Part shown: positions 8,229 through 16,235 of the stretch, piece after piece
Layout: every line of letters begins with the position of its first letter
Position numbering within the stretch: position 1 is the first letter of the stretch
Assembly (NCBI GenBank): GCA_018399995.1
Contig: JAGYMU010000009.1
Location: 1-40,842 of the forward strand
DNA: 40,842 nucleotides
Origin: Halanaerobiales bacterium
GTDB taxonomy: Bacteria > Bacillota > Halanaerobiia > Halanaerobiales > M55B127
Direction: 5' to 3'
Position numbers and translations under genes: made by a program
Notes under the pieces: model-generated
What the model saw: the letters and a program-made list of their open reading frames with translations, nothing else
Databases searched by the model: none
What the model was told of the DNA's origin: nothing

Positions 8229-8281
8229 TATTATTTACCGGCTTTATCTCAAAAAAATAAACCGATAAACTTTCACCTCCT
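8229..8281 (-). promoter_or_regulatory. Hairpin-spaced ribosome binding site of yhbY
   Basis: On the minus strand AGGAGGTGA (8281-8273), a nine-base match to the anti-Shine-Dalgarno, lies too far from the ATG at 8228 in linear distance. Between them 8269-8257 pairs with 8247-8234: 13 pairs (one U-G) with a single bulged G at 8242 and a nine-base loop. With the hairpin folded, only AAG plus TAATA separate the site from the ATG, about eight bases, the usual spacing. No start codon with a useful frame lies closer to the site. Confidence 0.7.
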
Positions 8282-8313
8282 ACAATTTGGTATTGAATCT
8301 TCAATTATATAAT

Positions 8314-8697
8314 TTAACATTCATCAAGTTGAGAAACATATGGTTTAATATCTATTATTGGAGTTTTATCGATAGCATCCAGTCCTTCAACAAAAAGGTG
8401 ATTCTTATCCCGTCTAAGAAGTTTAACAGTGGTAACTGCAATTGAATTTGGTCTATGAGGACTTCTGCAGGCAAAAACACCCAGCTCTTTTCCATGTCGT
8501 TTACCTTTTAATTTAAAGTTATTTGATTTATGAAGATAAAAAACAACCTGCAGACAATCATTTTCTTCAATTTTATATAAGCCTTCTGAAAATTCTTCAT
8601 AAATAATTATTTGACTGTTTTTTTCTCTAATTTTAGCTGGTTTGACCGGTTCTTTAAAATCATTTTTTACAATACCTACAGCTTTAAACTGAAACAT
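8314..8697 (-). CDS. trmO: TrmO/TsaA-family tRNA N6-methyltransferase
   Basis: The 127-residue protein matches the VirR/TsaA beta-barrel family: KAVGIVKNDF at the start, GVFACRSPHRPNSIAVTTVKL near residue 75, and GLDAIDKTPIIDIKPY near the end. E. coli TrmO methylates threonylcarbamoyladenosine at position 37 of certain tRNAs using SAM. This is the short form: it has only the N-terminal domain, and the E. coli protein is nearly twice as long. Archaeal and clostridial single-domain members exist but their target is less certain. The start ATG follows AGGGGG. obgE ends 16 bases upstream. Confidence 0.8.
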   Translation of the reverse strand: MFQFKAVGIVKNDFKEPVKPAKIREKNSQIIIYEEFSEGLYKIEENDCLQVVFYLHKSNNFKLKGKRHGKELGVFACRSPHRPNSIAVTTVKLLRRDKNHLFVEGLDAIDKTPIIDIKPYVSQLDEC

Positions 8698-8713
8698 ATA
8701 AACCCCCTATTTG

Positions 8714-9997
8714 CTATTGTATATATTCAAATTCTATGGGGCCTATTAAAACAGTATCCCCATCTTTAATTCCTTTTTTTCTCATCATCTTATCCAGTTG
8801 ATGATGCCTAACAATTCTTAATAATCTCTGTACAGATGCATCATTGTTAAAATCTGTCTTTTCTAATAATTCCTCTATTAATTTCCCTTTTATCTCATAT
8901 TTATCTTCAGCTAACTGTTTAATAAACATTTCATTATCCTTTTCAAATTCAGGTTTGATTAATACATTTTCTTTAGCTTTTATCTTTCTATCCTGTTCGG
9001 GCAGTTCTTCTAATTTCTGACCAATTCCATATTTTAAGTAATCTACACCCCGACCGGTTACTGCTGATATAGGATAAACTTCATAACCTCTATTTTCTAA
9101 TTCATTTTTGACTTCATCTAAATTATCTCTGGCTTCTTTTAGATCAATCTTATTTAAAACAACAATCTGTGGTAAGTTAAATAATTCAATTTTATACTCT
9201 TTTAATTCCATATTTATCTTTTCAAAATCTTTAATAGGGTCTCTACCTTCTATTCCTGAAACATCAATAATATGAACTAATAGTCTTGTACGTTCTAGAT
9301 GCTTTAAAAAATCATAACCTAAGCCAACTCCCTGGTGAGCGCCTTCGATGATTCCCGGTATATCTGCCATTACGTATGACTTATATTCACCATATGAGAC
9401 AACACCAAGATTGGGTTTTAATGTAGTAAAGTGATAAGAGGCAATTTCAGGCTTTGCAGCTGATACTTTAGAAATTAATGTTGACTTCCCCACATTAGGA
9501 TAACCAACTAAACCAACATCTGCAAGTAGTTGCAGTTCGAGTCTGATTTTAAGCTGTTCACCTTTTTCACCATTTTCAGCAAATTTAGGAGCCTTGCGCG
9601 TAGATTTTTTGAATCTTGCATTTCCCCTTCCTCCCTTACCTCCTTTTGCTACTACAAACTGTTGCCCATTTTTTTTTAAATCAACCAAAAGCTGATTATT
9701 ATCATCATTATAGACCAATGTACCGGGAGGAACAGCTAAGTGCAAATCTTTTCCATCTCTTCCTCTCTGGTCTTTACCACGGCCATGACTGCCATTTTCT
9801 GCTTTATAAATATTTTTATACTTAAAGTCAGCTAAGGTATTTAAACCTTCATCTACTTCTAAAATGATATCTCCACCGTTTCCACCGTCTCCTCCATCAG
9901 GTCCACCCATAGCTTCGAATTTTTCTCTTCTAAAACTTACAACACCATTACCACCATTACCACTTTTTACTTTAAATACTGCCTCGTCTACAAACAT
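8714..9997 (-). CDS. obgE: GTPase ObgE/CgtA
   Basis: This is a complete three-domain Obg of 427 residues. The glycine-rich Obg fold comes first (FVDEAVFKVKSGNGGNG, then GGPDGGDGGNGG). The G domain has the P-loop GYPNVGKST, switch II DIPGIIEGA, and the guanine-specificity motif NKID. The C-terminal OCT domain follows (about 350-427). ObgE is an essential 50S-assembly and stress GTPase. I place the start at ATG 9997 rather than GTG 10006: the family begins MFVDEA, and AGGTG sits six bases before the ATG. A hairpin separates it from rpmA, the standard neighbour of obg. Confidence 0.97.
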   Translation of the reverse strand: MFVDEAVFKVKSGNGGNGVVSFRREKFEAMGGPDGGDGGNGGDIILEVDEGLNTLADFKYKNIYKAENGSHGRGKDQRGRDGKDLHLAVPPGTLVYNDDNNQLLVDLKKNGQQFVVAKGGKGGRGNARFKKSTRKAPKFAENGEKGEQLKIRLELQLLADVGLVGYPNVGKSTLISKVSAAKPEIASYHFTTLKPNLGVVSYGEYKSYVMADIPGIIEGAHQGVGLGYDFLKHLERTRLLVHIIDVSGIEGRDPIKDFEKINMELKEYKIELFNLPQIVVLNKIDLKEARDNLDEVKNELENRGYEVYPISAVTGRGVDYLKYGIGQKLEELPEQDRKIKAKENVLIKPEFEKDNEMFIKQLAEDKYEIKGKLIEELLEKTDFNNDASVQRLLRIVRHHQLDKMMRKKGIKDGDTVLIGPIEFEYIQ

Positions 9998-10022
9998 CTG
10001 TATCACCTGCCCTGCTCTTAAT

Positions 10023-10058
10023 ACAATAAAACCCCCAGCACTATAAGCACTGAGGGGT
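10023..10058 (-). terminator. Weak hairpin between rpmA and obgE
   Basis: ACCCC pairs with GGGGT and CAG with CTG around an 11-base loop with one bulged base; on the minus strand TTTTATTG follows. It looks like a leaky terminator that would lower obgE expression relative to the two ribosomal protein genes. Confidence 0.5.
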
Positions 10059-10075
10059 AATTTAAAAAATTATAA

Positions 10076-10354
10076 TTAACTAACTAAAACTTCAACTTGA
10101 TCTTCTGTATAAACACTAATTTGACGGGATTTTTTCCCTTTTCTTTCAAATTTAACATAGCCATCTACTTTTGCAAAAAGGGTATCATCTTTACCTCTTC
10201 CCACATTTAATCCAGGTTTGAATTTAGTTCCCCTCTGACGAACTAAAATACTACCTGCAGGAACAAATTCACCATCAAATTCTTTTACACCAAGCCGGTT
10301 CGATATGCTATCGCGACCATTCTTAGAACTTCCAACACCTTTTTTTTGAGACAT
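10076..10354 (-). CDS. rpmA: 50S ribosomal protein L27, without N-terminal extension
   Basis: The 92-residue L27 has the expected [13 protein letters not shown] start, [22 protein letters not shown] and a basic core. It begins MSQKKG, the mature form; many Firmicutes make a precursor with about nine extra residues ending in FF-A that the protease Prp (YsxB) removes. Neither extension nor prp gene exists here: only 43 bases separate rplU and rpmA. I choose ATG 10354 over the adjoining TTG 10357 because AAGGGGGGAG is better placed for it. L27's flexible start reaches the peptidyl transferase centre. Confidence 0.96.
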   Translation of the reverse strand: MSQKKGVGSSKNGRDSISNRLGVKEFDGEFVPAGSILVRQRGTKFKPGLNVGRGKDDTLFAKVDGYVKFERKGKKSRQISVYTEDQVEVLVS

Positions 10355-10397
10355 CAAACTCCCCCCTTTCGAAATCTAGAGTTTTATCTTTATATAA

Positions 10398-10709
10398 TTA
10401 TACATTAATATTCTCAATTAATACTTTTGTATATGGTTGTCGGTGACCGGTCTTCTTATAATAACGCCTCTTAGGCTTATATTTTAACACAACAACTTTT
10501 TTATGTTTATCCTGTTCAATAACTTTAGCCGAAACTTCAGCATCTTTTAAGTATGGTTGGCCAAATTGATGACCATTTTGATCAGAATACTGTAAAACTC
10601 TCTCAAATTTAACCTCATCTCCAGGTTCTGCATCAAGTTTTTCAATCTTAATCATTTGACCTTCTTTTACTTTATACTGTTTTCCACCTGTTTTGATTAT
10701 TGCATACAC
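10398..10709 (-). CDS. rplU: 50S ribosomal protein L21
   Basis: The 103-residue protein is standard L21: YAIIKTGGKQYKV at the start, KYKPKRRYYKKTGHRQPYT in the basic rRNA-binding segment and KVLIENI at the end. It begins at GTG 10709, with GGGAGG 12 bases upstream, a slightly long spacing; no in-frame alternative lies nearer. It heads the rplU-rpmA-obgE unit, with a promoter at 10840-10868 and a structured leader of about 124 bases, as in other Firmicutes where an L21 leader RNA is known. Confidence 0.97.
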   Translation of the reverse strand: MYAIIKTGGKQYKVKEGQMIKIEKLDAEPGDEVKFERVLQYSDQNGHQFGQPYLKDAEVSAKVIEQDKHKKVVVLKYKPKRRYYKKTGHRQPYTKVLIENINV

Positions 10710-10833
10710 TAGTATATTACACCTCCCTTTACCTCAGACTCGCCAAAAATTAGGTAGTCCAATTCAAGACATTTCAAACCCATTTTGTGCGGTTTTGGTA
10801 AATTACCTTATCTAAAGGTACACATTTTACCGA
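10710..10833 (-). promoter_or_regulatory. rplU 5' leader, candidate L21 leader RNA
   Basis: The leader runs from the predicted start near 10833 to the GTG. It contains two imperfect hairpins by eye: CAAAACC with GGGTTTG, and ACTACC with GGCGAGT just before the ribosome site. The position matches the known low-GC Gram-positive L21 leader family (upstream of rplU-rpmA), likely used in autoregulation. I cannot score it against the covariance model. Confidence 0.5.
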
Positions 10834-10839
10834 CAATTT

Positions 10840-10868
10840 ATTTTAGCACAGTTTAAACTGATAGTCAA
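10840..10868 (-). promoter_or_regulatory. Promoter of rplU-rpmA-obgE
   Basis: TTGACT (10868-10863), 17-base spacer, TAAAAT (10845-10840) on the minus strand; each box is one base off the sigma-A consensus, the best promoter in the window. Confidence 0.8.
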
Positions 10869-10956
10869 GCCAATCAAGGCATTTAACCACTTATTTAGAT
10901 CTGTTATTCTATTTTAACTAAGTAACCATTAATACTTTGATTATAACCAAGTAAAC

Positions 10957-11011
10957 CTCACCACCTAAATAAAATATTTAATTGAAGTTTTCTTGGCTGT
11001 TTTAGATAAAT
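10957..11011. repeat. Flanking repeat, copy A (between the binding-protein gene and rplU)
   Basis: The core ATTTAATTGAAGTTTTCTTG (10976-10995) matches copy B at 13779-13798 in 19 of 20 bases. A second block TTTAGATAAAT (11001-11011) is identical to 13805-13815, five bases away here and six there. Weaker similarity (CTC.ACC.AAAT) extends to the left. Both copies have the same orientation. Confidence 0.65.
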
Positions 11012-11048
11012 ATTCTGATATAGCATAAATTCAAATACCTTTATTTTT

Positions 11049-12305
11049 TTATTCAGTTCCATTTTTTATTTTTTCTGCAGTTTCTCTTATATTAAATATA
11101 ACTTGTTCCGGAGTTTTTACTTCATTTAATATCTGTTTTATACCTTCTAAGTAAGCTTGATAAACTTTTTTATTAATAACATTATCAAGATAAAAACAAG
11201 TTTCTTTTGCTTTGCTTACCTCTTTAATAACTTCTAACTTTAAGGAAGTGGCGTTATCTTTATTTACTGCTCCTTTGGTAGTGCTCATTAAATCGGACAT
11301 TTGAACCCACTCTTTTGACATCTCTAAACTAGTTAAAAATTTAAGAAATTCCATAGCTATTACAGGATTTTCTGTTTCTTTTGATATCATAAATCCTTCC
11401 GCTAACCCTGATATAACACTAGGATCTCCTTTACCTTCTTCTATCTCTGGAAAATTAAACACTCCCCAATCATAATCCATACCTTTTAAATAAGCAAATT
11501 CCTGAGTATGTAAACTCATTATTGCAATTTCCCCATCCATAAACATACTTCGTTCTTCAATACGATTTAACTTATTTGGATTTTCAATAATATAGGGCCT
11601 TAAATTTTCTAATTTTTTTAATGCTTCTAAATATCCTTCGTTCTTAAAACTATTATTATATCCTTCTCTTAGTTTATCTAATCCCATTATCCTCTGATTC
11701 AAAATTGAAATATATAATCCACCGTGTAATGAAGTTTTATCACTATATCCTAGTGGTATATATCCTTCTTCCTTTAAGATTTCTAGTGTTTTTATAAATT
11801 CACTCCAAGTTTCAGGCACTACTATATCTAATTTATTAAATATCTCCTTGTTATAAGCTAACATACGTACATCTATTGACATAGGAATTCCATATATTTT
11901 ATCATCATAAGTAAATGAATTTACTGCAGATTCTATAATTTTATCTGACCAAATATTATCTTCATCATAATATTCTGTAAGCTCTAAAACTTGATTTTCA
12001 CGTATAAATTTATTCCTATATTCTCCTGCCCAAATAAAAAATATGTCAGGAGGATTATCACTTGAAAAAAGCATATTAATCTTTTGTTTGTATTCTTCTG
12101 GTGAAAAAACCGTCATTTTAAAAACAACATTGGGATTTTGTTCTTGAAACTGTTTAATCGCATACTCAAAATAACTATTAAAGTTCTCATCCGGCCAACG
12201 ATGAACGAAAGTAATTTCATCCTCTGCCCGGATAGGTATGTTAAATATAATAATAGTTGATAAGCTTAAAATCATTATTAAACTGATTAAAATAATTTTT
12301 CTCAT
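11049..12305 (-). CDS. Extracellular (periplasmic) solute-binding protein, sugar-type ABC family 1
   Basis: The protein of 418 residues starts with a classic Sec signal: MRKI, a hydrophobic stretch of about 20, and a likely cut after RA near residue 27. There is no lipobox cysteine, so it would be soluble in a periplasm rather than a lipoprotein. The mature part fits the family-1 sugar-binding fold (NSYFEYAIKQFQEQNPNV, then PPDIFFIWAGEY and GKGDPSVISGLAEGFMIS). I chose ATG 12305 over GTG 12314 since AAGGTG precedes it well and the signal then starts directly. No ABC permease or ATPase is encoded in the window. The phosphodiesterase upstream suggests glycerol phosphate or its diesters as ligand, by analogy with UgpB, but this is inference. 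Confidence 0.8.
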   Translation of the reverse strand: MRKIILISLIMILSLSTIIIFNIPIRAEDEITFVHRWPDENFNSYFEYAIKQFQEQNPNVVFKMTVFSPEEYKQKINMLFSSDNPPDIFFIWAGEYRNKFIRENQVLELTEYYDEDNIWSDKIIESAVNSFTYDDKIYGIPMSIDVRMLAYNKEIFNKLDIVVPETWSEFIKTLEILKEEGYIPLGYSDKTSLHGGLYISILNQRIMGLDKLREGYNNSFKNEGYLEALKKLENLRPYIIENPNKLNRIEERSMFMDGEIAIMSLHTQEFAYLKGMDYDWGVFNFPEIEEGKGDPSVISGLAEGFMISKETENPVIAMEFLKFLTSLEMSKEWVQMSDLMSTTKGAVNKDNATSLKLEVIKEVSKAKETCFYLDNVINKKVYQAYLEGIKQILNEVKTPEQVIFNIRETAEKIKNGTE

Positions 12306-12360
12306 CTCAATCACCTTAAACCTTTTATAATTCTATTGTTCTAATTCGTAATTTTGTTTA

Positions 12361-13308
12361 TTATTTCAAAAATCTAAGTACTAATTCTGGTCTGTCAGTT
12401 ATATAACCACTAGAATTAATATGAGCACCGATTCTTAATTGCCAGGTTTTATTGATGACATAAGGAAATACAAATAATTTTCTATTATGAGCAAGTGCTA
12501 GATTCCAAGGCCAGGTTAAAGTTTCTTTTACTGCCAAACCATGACTACACTCCTCAGCAAGATCAAGCCACCTTTTCCATCCCCTAATACTTAACATATT
12601 TTGATTTAGTAATAATACTCTAGTTATCGAAGGGGCTAACTCCTTAAATGTTTTCAAGGTTTTAAGATTAAAAGAAAATATTAATATGTTGCCTTTATCA
12701 TTTAATTCTTTAGAACTTTTTCTCTGCTTCCCGTACCATTTTTCTCTCTGTAAAATTTCTATTATATCCTTTTCAATACTAGGATATTTCCAAACATCCT
12801 TTAAATCCAATACTACTCCTGTAGATTGTTTTCCATGCTCAGCAATTTCTAATAATCTTTCTAAAGTTATAATCTTAAGATTATTATATTCCTCATCAGC
12901 CTTATTTGGATGTTTTTCATTAAACCAAGAACCAAAATCTAATTTTAATAATTCATTATATGTAAAAGTATTTACATGATTATTTTGTCTGTCAGGATAT
13001 ATCTCTTCAACATTTGAAGTTCTTTTTAAATTACTATCATGTAAAACAACTATTTTCCCATCTTTAGTTCTGTGGATATCGGCTTCTACATAATCGACTC
13101 CCATCTCTACAGCCTTAATAAAGGCTGCTTCAGTCGATTCTGGAGCAATATTAGAAGCGCCTCGATGAGCAATTATTGTAGGATGAGGTAGATTTAAATC
13201 TTTTAAGATTTCTTCCCCTTTTTGTGAAGGTCTAATCAGATAATATCCCCCATAGAATAACATAAAAATAATAACAAATATTAATAAAATCATTAAGGTG
13301 ATCTTCAT
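12361..13308 (-). CDS. Membrane-anchored glycerophosphodiester phosphodiesterase
   Basis: One N-terminal transmembrane helix (about residues 3-25) precedes a GDPD-type TIM barrel. Catalytic landmarks: [12 protein letters not shown] (about 48-59; HRG plus the E of APE), [17 protein letters not shown] (about 75-91; metal-binding E and D, second catalytic H) and a later VVLDLK. The family hydrolyses glycerophosphodiesters such as glycerophosphocholine to sn-glycerol 3-phosphate and an alcohol. The C-terminal half is less conserved, and GYITDRPEL near the end is typical. No strong Shine-Dalgarno is seen (GGAAG at seven bases). The solute-binding protein gene begins 56 bases downstream, probably in the same transcript. 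The anchor suggests action outside the cytoplasmic membrane. Confidence 0.85.
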   Translation of the reverse strand: MKITLMILLIFVIIFMLFYGGYYLIRPSQKGEEILKDLNLPHPTIIAHRGASNIAPESTEAAFIKAVEMGVDYVEADIHRTKDGKIVVLHDSNLKRTSNVEEIYPDRQNNHVNTFTYNELLKLDFGSWFNEKHPNKADEEYNNLKIITLERLLEIAEHGKQSTGVVLDLKDVWKYPSIEKDIIEILQREKWYGKQRKSSKELNDKGNILIFSFNLKTLKTFKELAPSITRVLLLNQNMLSIRGWKRWLDLAEECSHGLAVKETLTWPWNLALAHNRKLFVFPYVINKTWQLRIGAHINSSGYITDRPELVLRFLK

Positions 13309-13839
13309 TATTTACACTTCCAATTATCTCCCTTATTTAAATTTCCTACAAACACCGAACCTAATGACCAGTATCATTACTTGTTTAAATATTTATTAAA
13401 AGTTTTTATCTATTATATAGGTTTTTAATATAGAACTTTTTACTCCTCTCATCTGTGAACCTCTCCACCCGAATCAAAAAAAATTTAAATGGAGCTGGAT
13501 TTAAAGAAATTTTTCCAATCTTTATATAACTTTTTAACAAGTTGTTGTCTGATGCGAGAATGCTAATATTTACAATTAGTTAATATTTTAAAGACAGTCT
13601 CATCGTGATTAATCAAAAAAGATTACAAAAAACACTTAGAAAAATATTATGGGAAGTCTGTTTTCTGATCAAAAAATTACCTAATCACTTCAATTAAAGT
13701 TGCTATAATTGAAGGGATTAAGGAATACATACAAAACTGAGAAAAGAAAACATCAATTGATCTCTACCCAAATCATAGATTTAAATGAAGTTTTCTTGAA
13801 GATCTTTAGATAAATTTTATTCATCAAAGACTATTCTTG
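13309..13839. other. 531-base gap upstream of the phosphodiesterase gene
   Basis: No open frame of note on either strand. It contains repeat copy B near the rng end. On the minus strand a TATAAT hexamer near 13416 could be a -10 box for the phosphodiesterase gene, but the -35 is poor. A purine-rich GGAGAGG/GAGAGGAG stretch near 13440-13475 is not followed by a coding frame. No tRNA or riboswitch class recognised. Confidence 0.5.
13762..13815. repeat. Flanking repeat, copy B (just after rng)
   Basis: The core ATTTAAATGAAGTTTTCTTG (13779-13798) and TTTAGATAAAT (13805-13815) match copy A at 10957-11011. It begins 24 bases beyond the rng stop codon. Confidence 0.65.
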
Positions 13840-15525
13840 TTAAGCAAGTTCTGCCTTAGCGAAAGTACGGTGTACTTCTTTGATAACAACTTCCTCTTTA
13901 TACTCTTTTAAATGGCCTCCATCTTTAATTATTATTATATATCCTTTAATTCTAGCAATCCCATCATTTTCATTATGCAAATGGGTATCTTCTATATAGA
14001 CTTCATATTTTTCCCCTTTATTTACAGGTAAAGCCATTCTCTTTAAATCTCGTTTACTTCCCTTGCTGATAATTTCATACTTTTCTATGTGGTAATCATT
14101 ATTACCCCTTATATAAATATCCATATCTAGCTCTTGTTCTAGCTCATCTAATTTGTCACCACCTGCTCCGATTAAAACTGCAGCCACATCAGGGTGTAGT
14201 TCAATTAAAATTGCGTTAACCTGATCATCATTTGAGATAGCTTTTAATCTCCTTATAATGTTCATAGCCATTGTGGTTTCTGACATAACAAGGCCTGTAC
14301 CATTACAATATGGACAATCTTTTTGAAACAATTCTCCTATTTCTTCTCTCACTTTTTTTCTGGTGATTTCAACTAACCCAAGTTTAGTTAAACCAAGAAT
14401 AGCTGTTTTGGTTTTGTCTTTAGCCAATTCCTTTTCTAAGGTATCAAGTACATCCTCCTGATTTTGCTGGATCAACATATCAATGAAATCAATTATAATT
14501 ATTCCACCAATATCTCTTAACCTTAACTGCCTAGCAATCTCTACAGCAGCTTCCAGATTGGTCTTGAAAACTGTATCCTGGAGATTCTTTTTTCCTGTAT
14601 ACTTACCTGTGTTCACATCTATAGATACGAGAGCTTCAGTATTATCTAATATTATATAACCGCCTGACTCCAGCCATACTTTTCGCTGCCAAAGCTTTTC
14701 AATTTCGTTTTCAATTTGATAGGTCTCAAAAATTGGGGTCTCCCTCTCATAAAGATATATTTTGTGTTTAGAACCAGGAACACTTGTTTCCGCCAATTTA
14801 TTAAGTTTTTCATATCCTTTTTCATCATCAATGATAATTTTATTTACTTCTGAAGTTAAATAATCTCTCACAATCTGCTTAATAAGTTCTGCATCTTTAT
14901 AAATAAGACCAGGGGTTTTAGATTTTTTATAATCACTAGAAATATTTTTCCACAAATGGAGTAAAAAATTAAAATCATTTTCTATAATCTCTTTATCTTT
15001 TCCCTCTGTATTTGTTCTTACAATTAAACCATAATCATCTCCAATTAAATCTTCTGCTATTTTTTTAAGTCTATTTCTTTCCTGTGTATCATCTATTCTC
15101 CTGGAAATCCCTGTTCTATTTTCAAAGGGCATCAAAACCAAATATCTACCTGGTAAAGTAACCTTACACGTCACTTTTGCACCTTTAGTCCCGATTGGTT
15201 CTTTAACAACCTGTACCATAATTTTTTGTCCAGGTTGAATCACCTCTTGAATGGATAGTTCATTATTCCGCCAACTTTTTTCCTGATTCTTATTTAACAG
15301 GGGATATATATCACTGATATGGAGAAAAGCGTTTTTTTCTAAGCCTATATCAACAAACCCTGCCTGCATACCGGGTAAAACATCTTTAACTCTACCTTTA
15401 TAAACATTATATACTATTTGATCATAAGTGTCTCTTTCAAACATGATATCTATTAAACTGTTATTTTCTTTTATTGCCGCTCTTTTTTCCCTTATGCAAG
15501 AATTTATTATTATCTGCCTTCTCAA
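13840..15525 (-). CDS. rng: Ribonuclease G/E family endoribonuclease
   Basis: The 561-residue protein has an S1 domain in the first ~120 residues (YDQIVYNVYKGRVKDVLPGMQAGFVDIG), the RNase H-like/DNase I-like catalytic core with the metal-binding aspartates in VSIDVNTGK and IIIIDFIDM, and the zinc-link CPYCNGTG (about 397-404) for tetramer formation. There is no long C-terminal scaffold, so it is RNase G-like. It cuts single-stranded AU-rich RNA from 5'-monophosphate ends and matures rRNA. The start is TTG 15525, overlapping the stop of the preceding gene by four bases (TTGA), with AGGTGA upstream. rng beside rplU-rpmA is conserved in many bacteria, but here 3.1 kb of other genes intervenes. 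Confidence 0.95.
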   Translation of the reverse strand: MRRQIIINSCIREKRAAIKENNSLIDIMFERDTYDQIVYNVYKGRVKDVLPGMQAGFVDIGLEKNAFLHISDIYPLLNKNQEKSWRNNELSIQEVIQPGQKIMVQVVKEPIGTKGAKVTCKVTLPGRYLVLMPFENRTGISRRIDDTQERNRLKKIAEDLIGDDYGLIVRTNTEGKDKEIIENDFNFLLHLWKNISSDYKKSKTPGLIYKDAELIKQIVRDYLTSEVNKIIIDDEKGYEKLNKLAETSVPGSKHKIYLYERETPIFETYQIENEIEKLWQRKVWLESGGYIILDNTEALVSIDVNTGKYTGKKNLQDTVFKTNLEAAVEIARQLRLRDIGGIIIIDFIDMLIQQNQEDVLDTLEKELAKDKTKTAILGLTKLGLVEITRKKVREEIGELFQKDCPYCNGTGLVMSETTMAMNIIRRLKAISNDDQVNAILIELHPDVAAVLIGAGGDKLDELEQELDMDIYIRGNNDYHIEKYEIISKGSKRDLKRMALPVNKGEKYEVYIEDTHLHNENDGIARIKGYIIIIKDGGHLKEYKEEVVIKEVHRTFAKAELA

Positions 15526-16235
15526 CTCTTATTCACCTCTTTTTTTAACACCTCTTTGTTGGTAGGTTTATATAACCTGCCATCTTTTCTAACAAACATA
15601 CCAAGTCTTTTTATATTCACCAATGGAATTTCTTGAATTAGTCCTTTTGTTTTTAATTTTAGTGCCCTTATAACTTCTTGCGGCCTCACATTACCACTAC
15701 TGCCCGTGCTTATAGTAAATTCCCAAATGTTATCTTTTAGTACTCTTCCATTATAAATCATGGTAGCCAAATCTATCATCCTATTCTCTTTGTTTCTGCG
15801 GAAACGAGTAATCTCTATCTTCTTTTCATTTAAAAAATCATTTAATATTGTTTCCTGTTCCACAGCCTCACTACTAAAAGACATCTCATAACTATAGATA
15901 GCTGTATTTACAACTGCCTGTAAGGATTTTTCCTTCTTATCAATAAAGACTCCATCAATTATTTTTAAACCGGATGGTAAACTTTTGTTAATTTGATCTT
16001 TGATCAAACCAAGTGATTTTTTTACTTTTAATTCTAAATCAAAATACTCATGAAAGCCAATCACCCCTACCGGCAAGGGCTGTGACATTGAAAATATTAT
16101 ATGTGGATTATACCCCTGTGAATACCTAACTGGTATTTCGGCTCTTCTAAAAGTCTTACGAAAAGTATTCATTAATTCAAGATGTGAGATATATTTGAGC
16201 TGTTCTCTTTTTTCATATTCAGCTCTTATATACAT
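15522..16235 (-). CDS. TIGR03936-type radical-SAM-linked protein (DUF2344)
   Basis: The 237-residue protein matches the DUF2344 family: RAEYEKREQLKYISHLELM, then RRAEIPVRYSQGYNPHIIFS, and LPVGVIGFHEYFD. It has no cysteine cluster itself. It nearly always follows a TIGR03960 radical SAM gene, sometimes fused to it; here the genes overlap by 17 bases. The pair probably modifies an RNA or protein linked to the ribosome, as suggested only by its constant place beside rng. I choose ATG 16235, with AGGGA nine bases upstream, over ATG 16244, which directly abuts that site. Confidence 0.88.
   Translation of the reverse strand: MYIRAEYEKREQLKYISHLELMNTFRKTFRRAEIPVRYSQGYNPHIIFSMSQPLPVGVIGFHEYFDLELKVKKSLGLIKDQINKSLPSGLKIIDGVFIDKKEKSLQAVVNTAIYSYEMSFSSEAVEQETILNDFLNEKKIEITRFRRNKENRMIDLATMIYNGRVLKDNIWEFTISTGSSGNVRPQEVIRALKLKTKGLIQEIPLVNIKRLGMFVRKDGRLYKPTNKEVLKKEVNKS

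Noticed and set aside
8257-8275. Mini-frame starting ATC right after the strong ribosome site of yhbY
   Set aside because: It stops after five codons; the hairpin-spacer explanation accounts for the site better.
13416-13480. A riboswitch-like purine-rich stretch upstream of the phosphodiesterase gene
   Set aside because: No recognisable aptamer core and no terminator or ribosome-site switch close to the gene.
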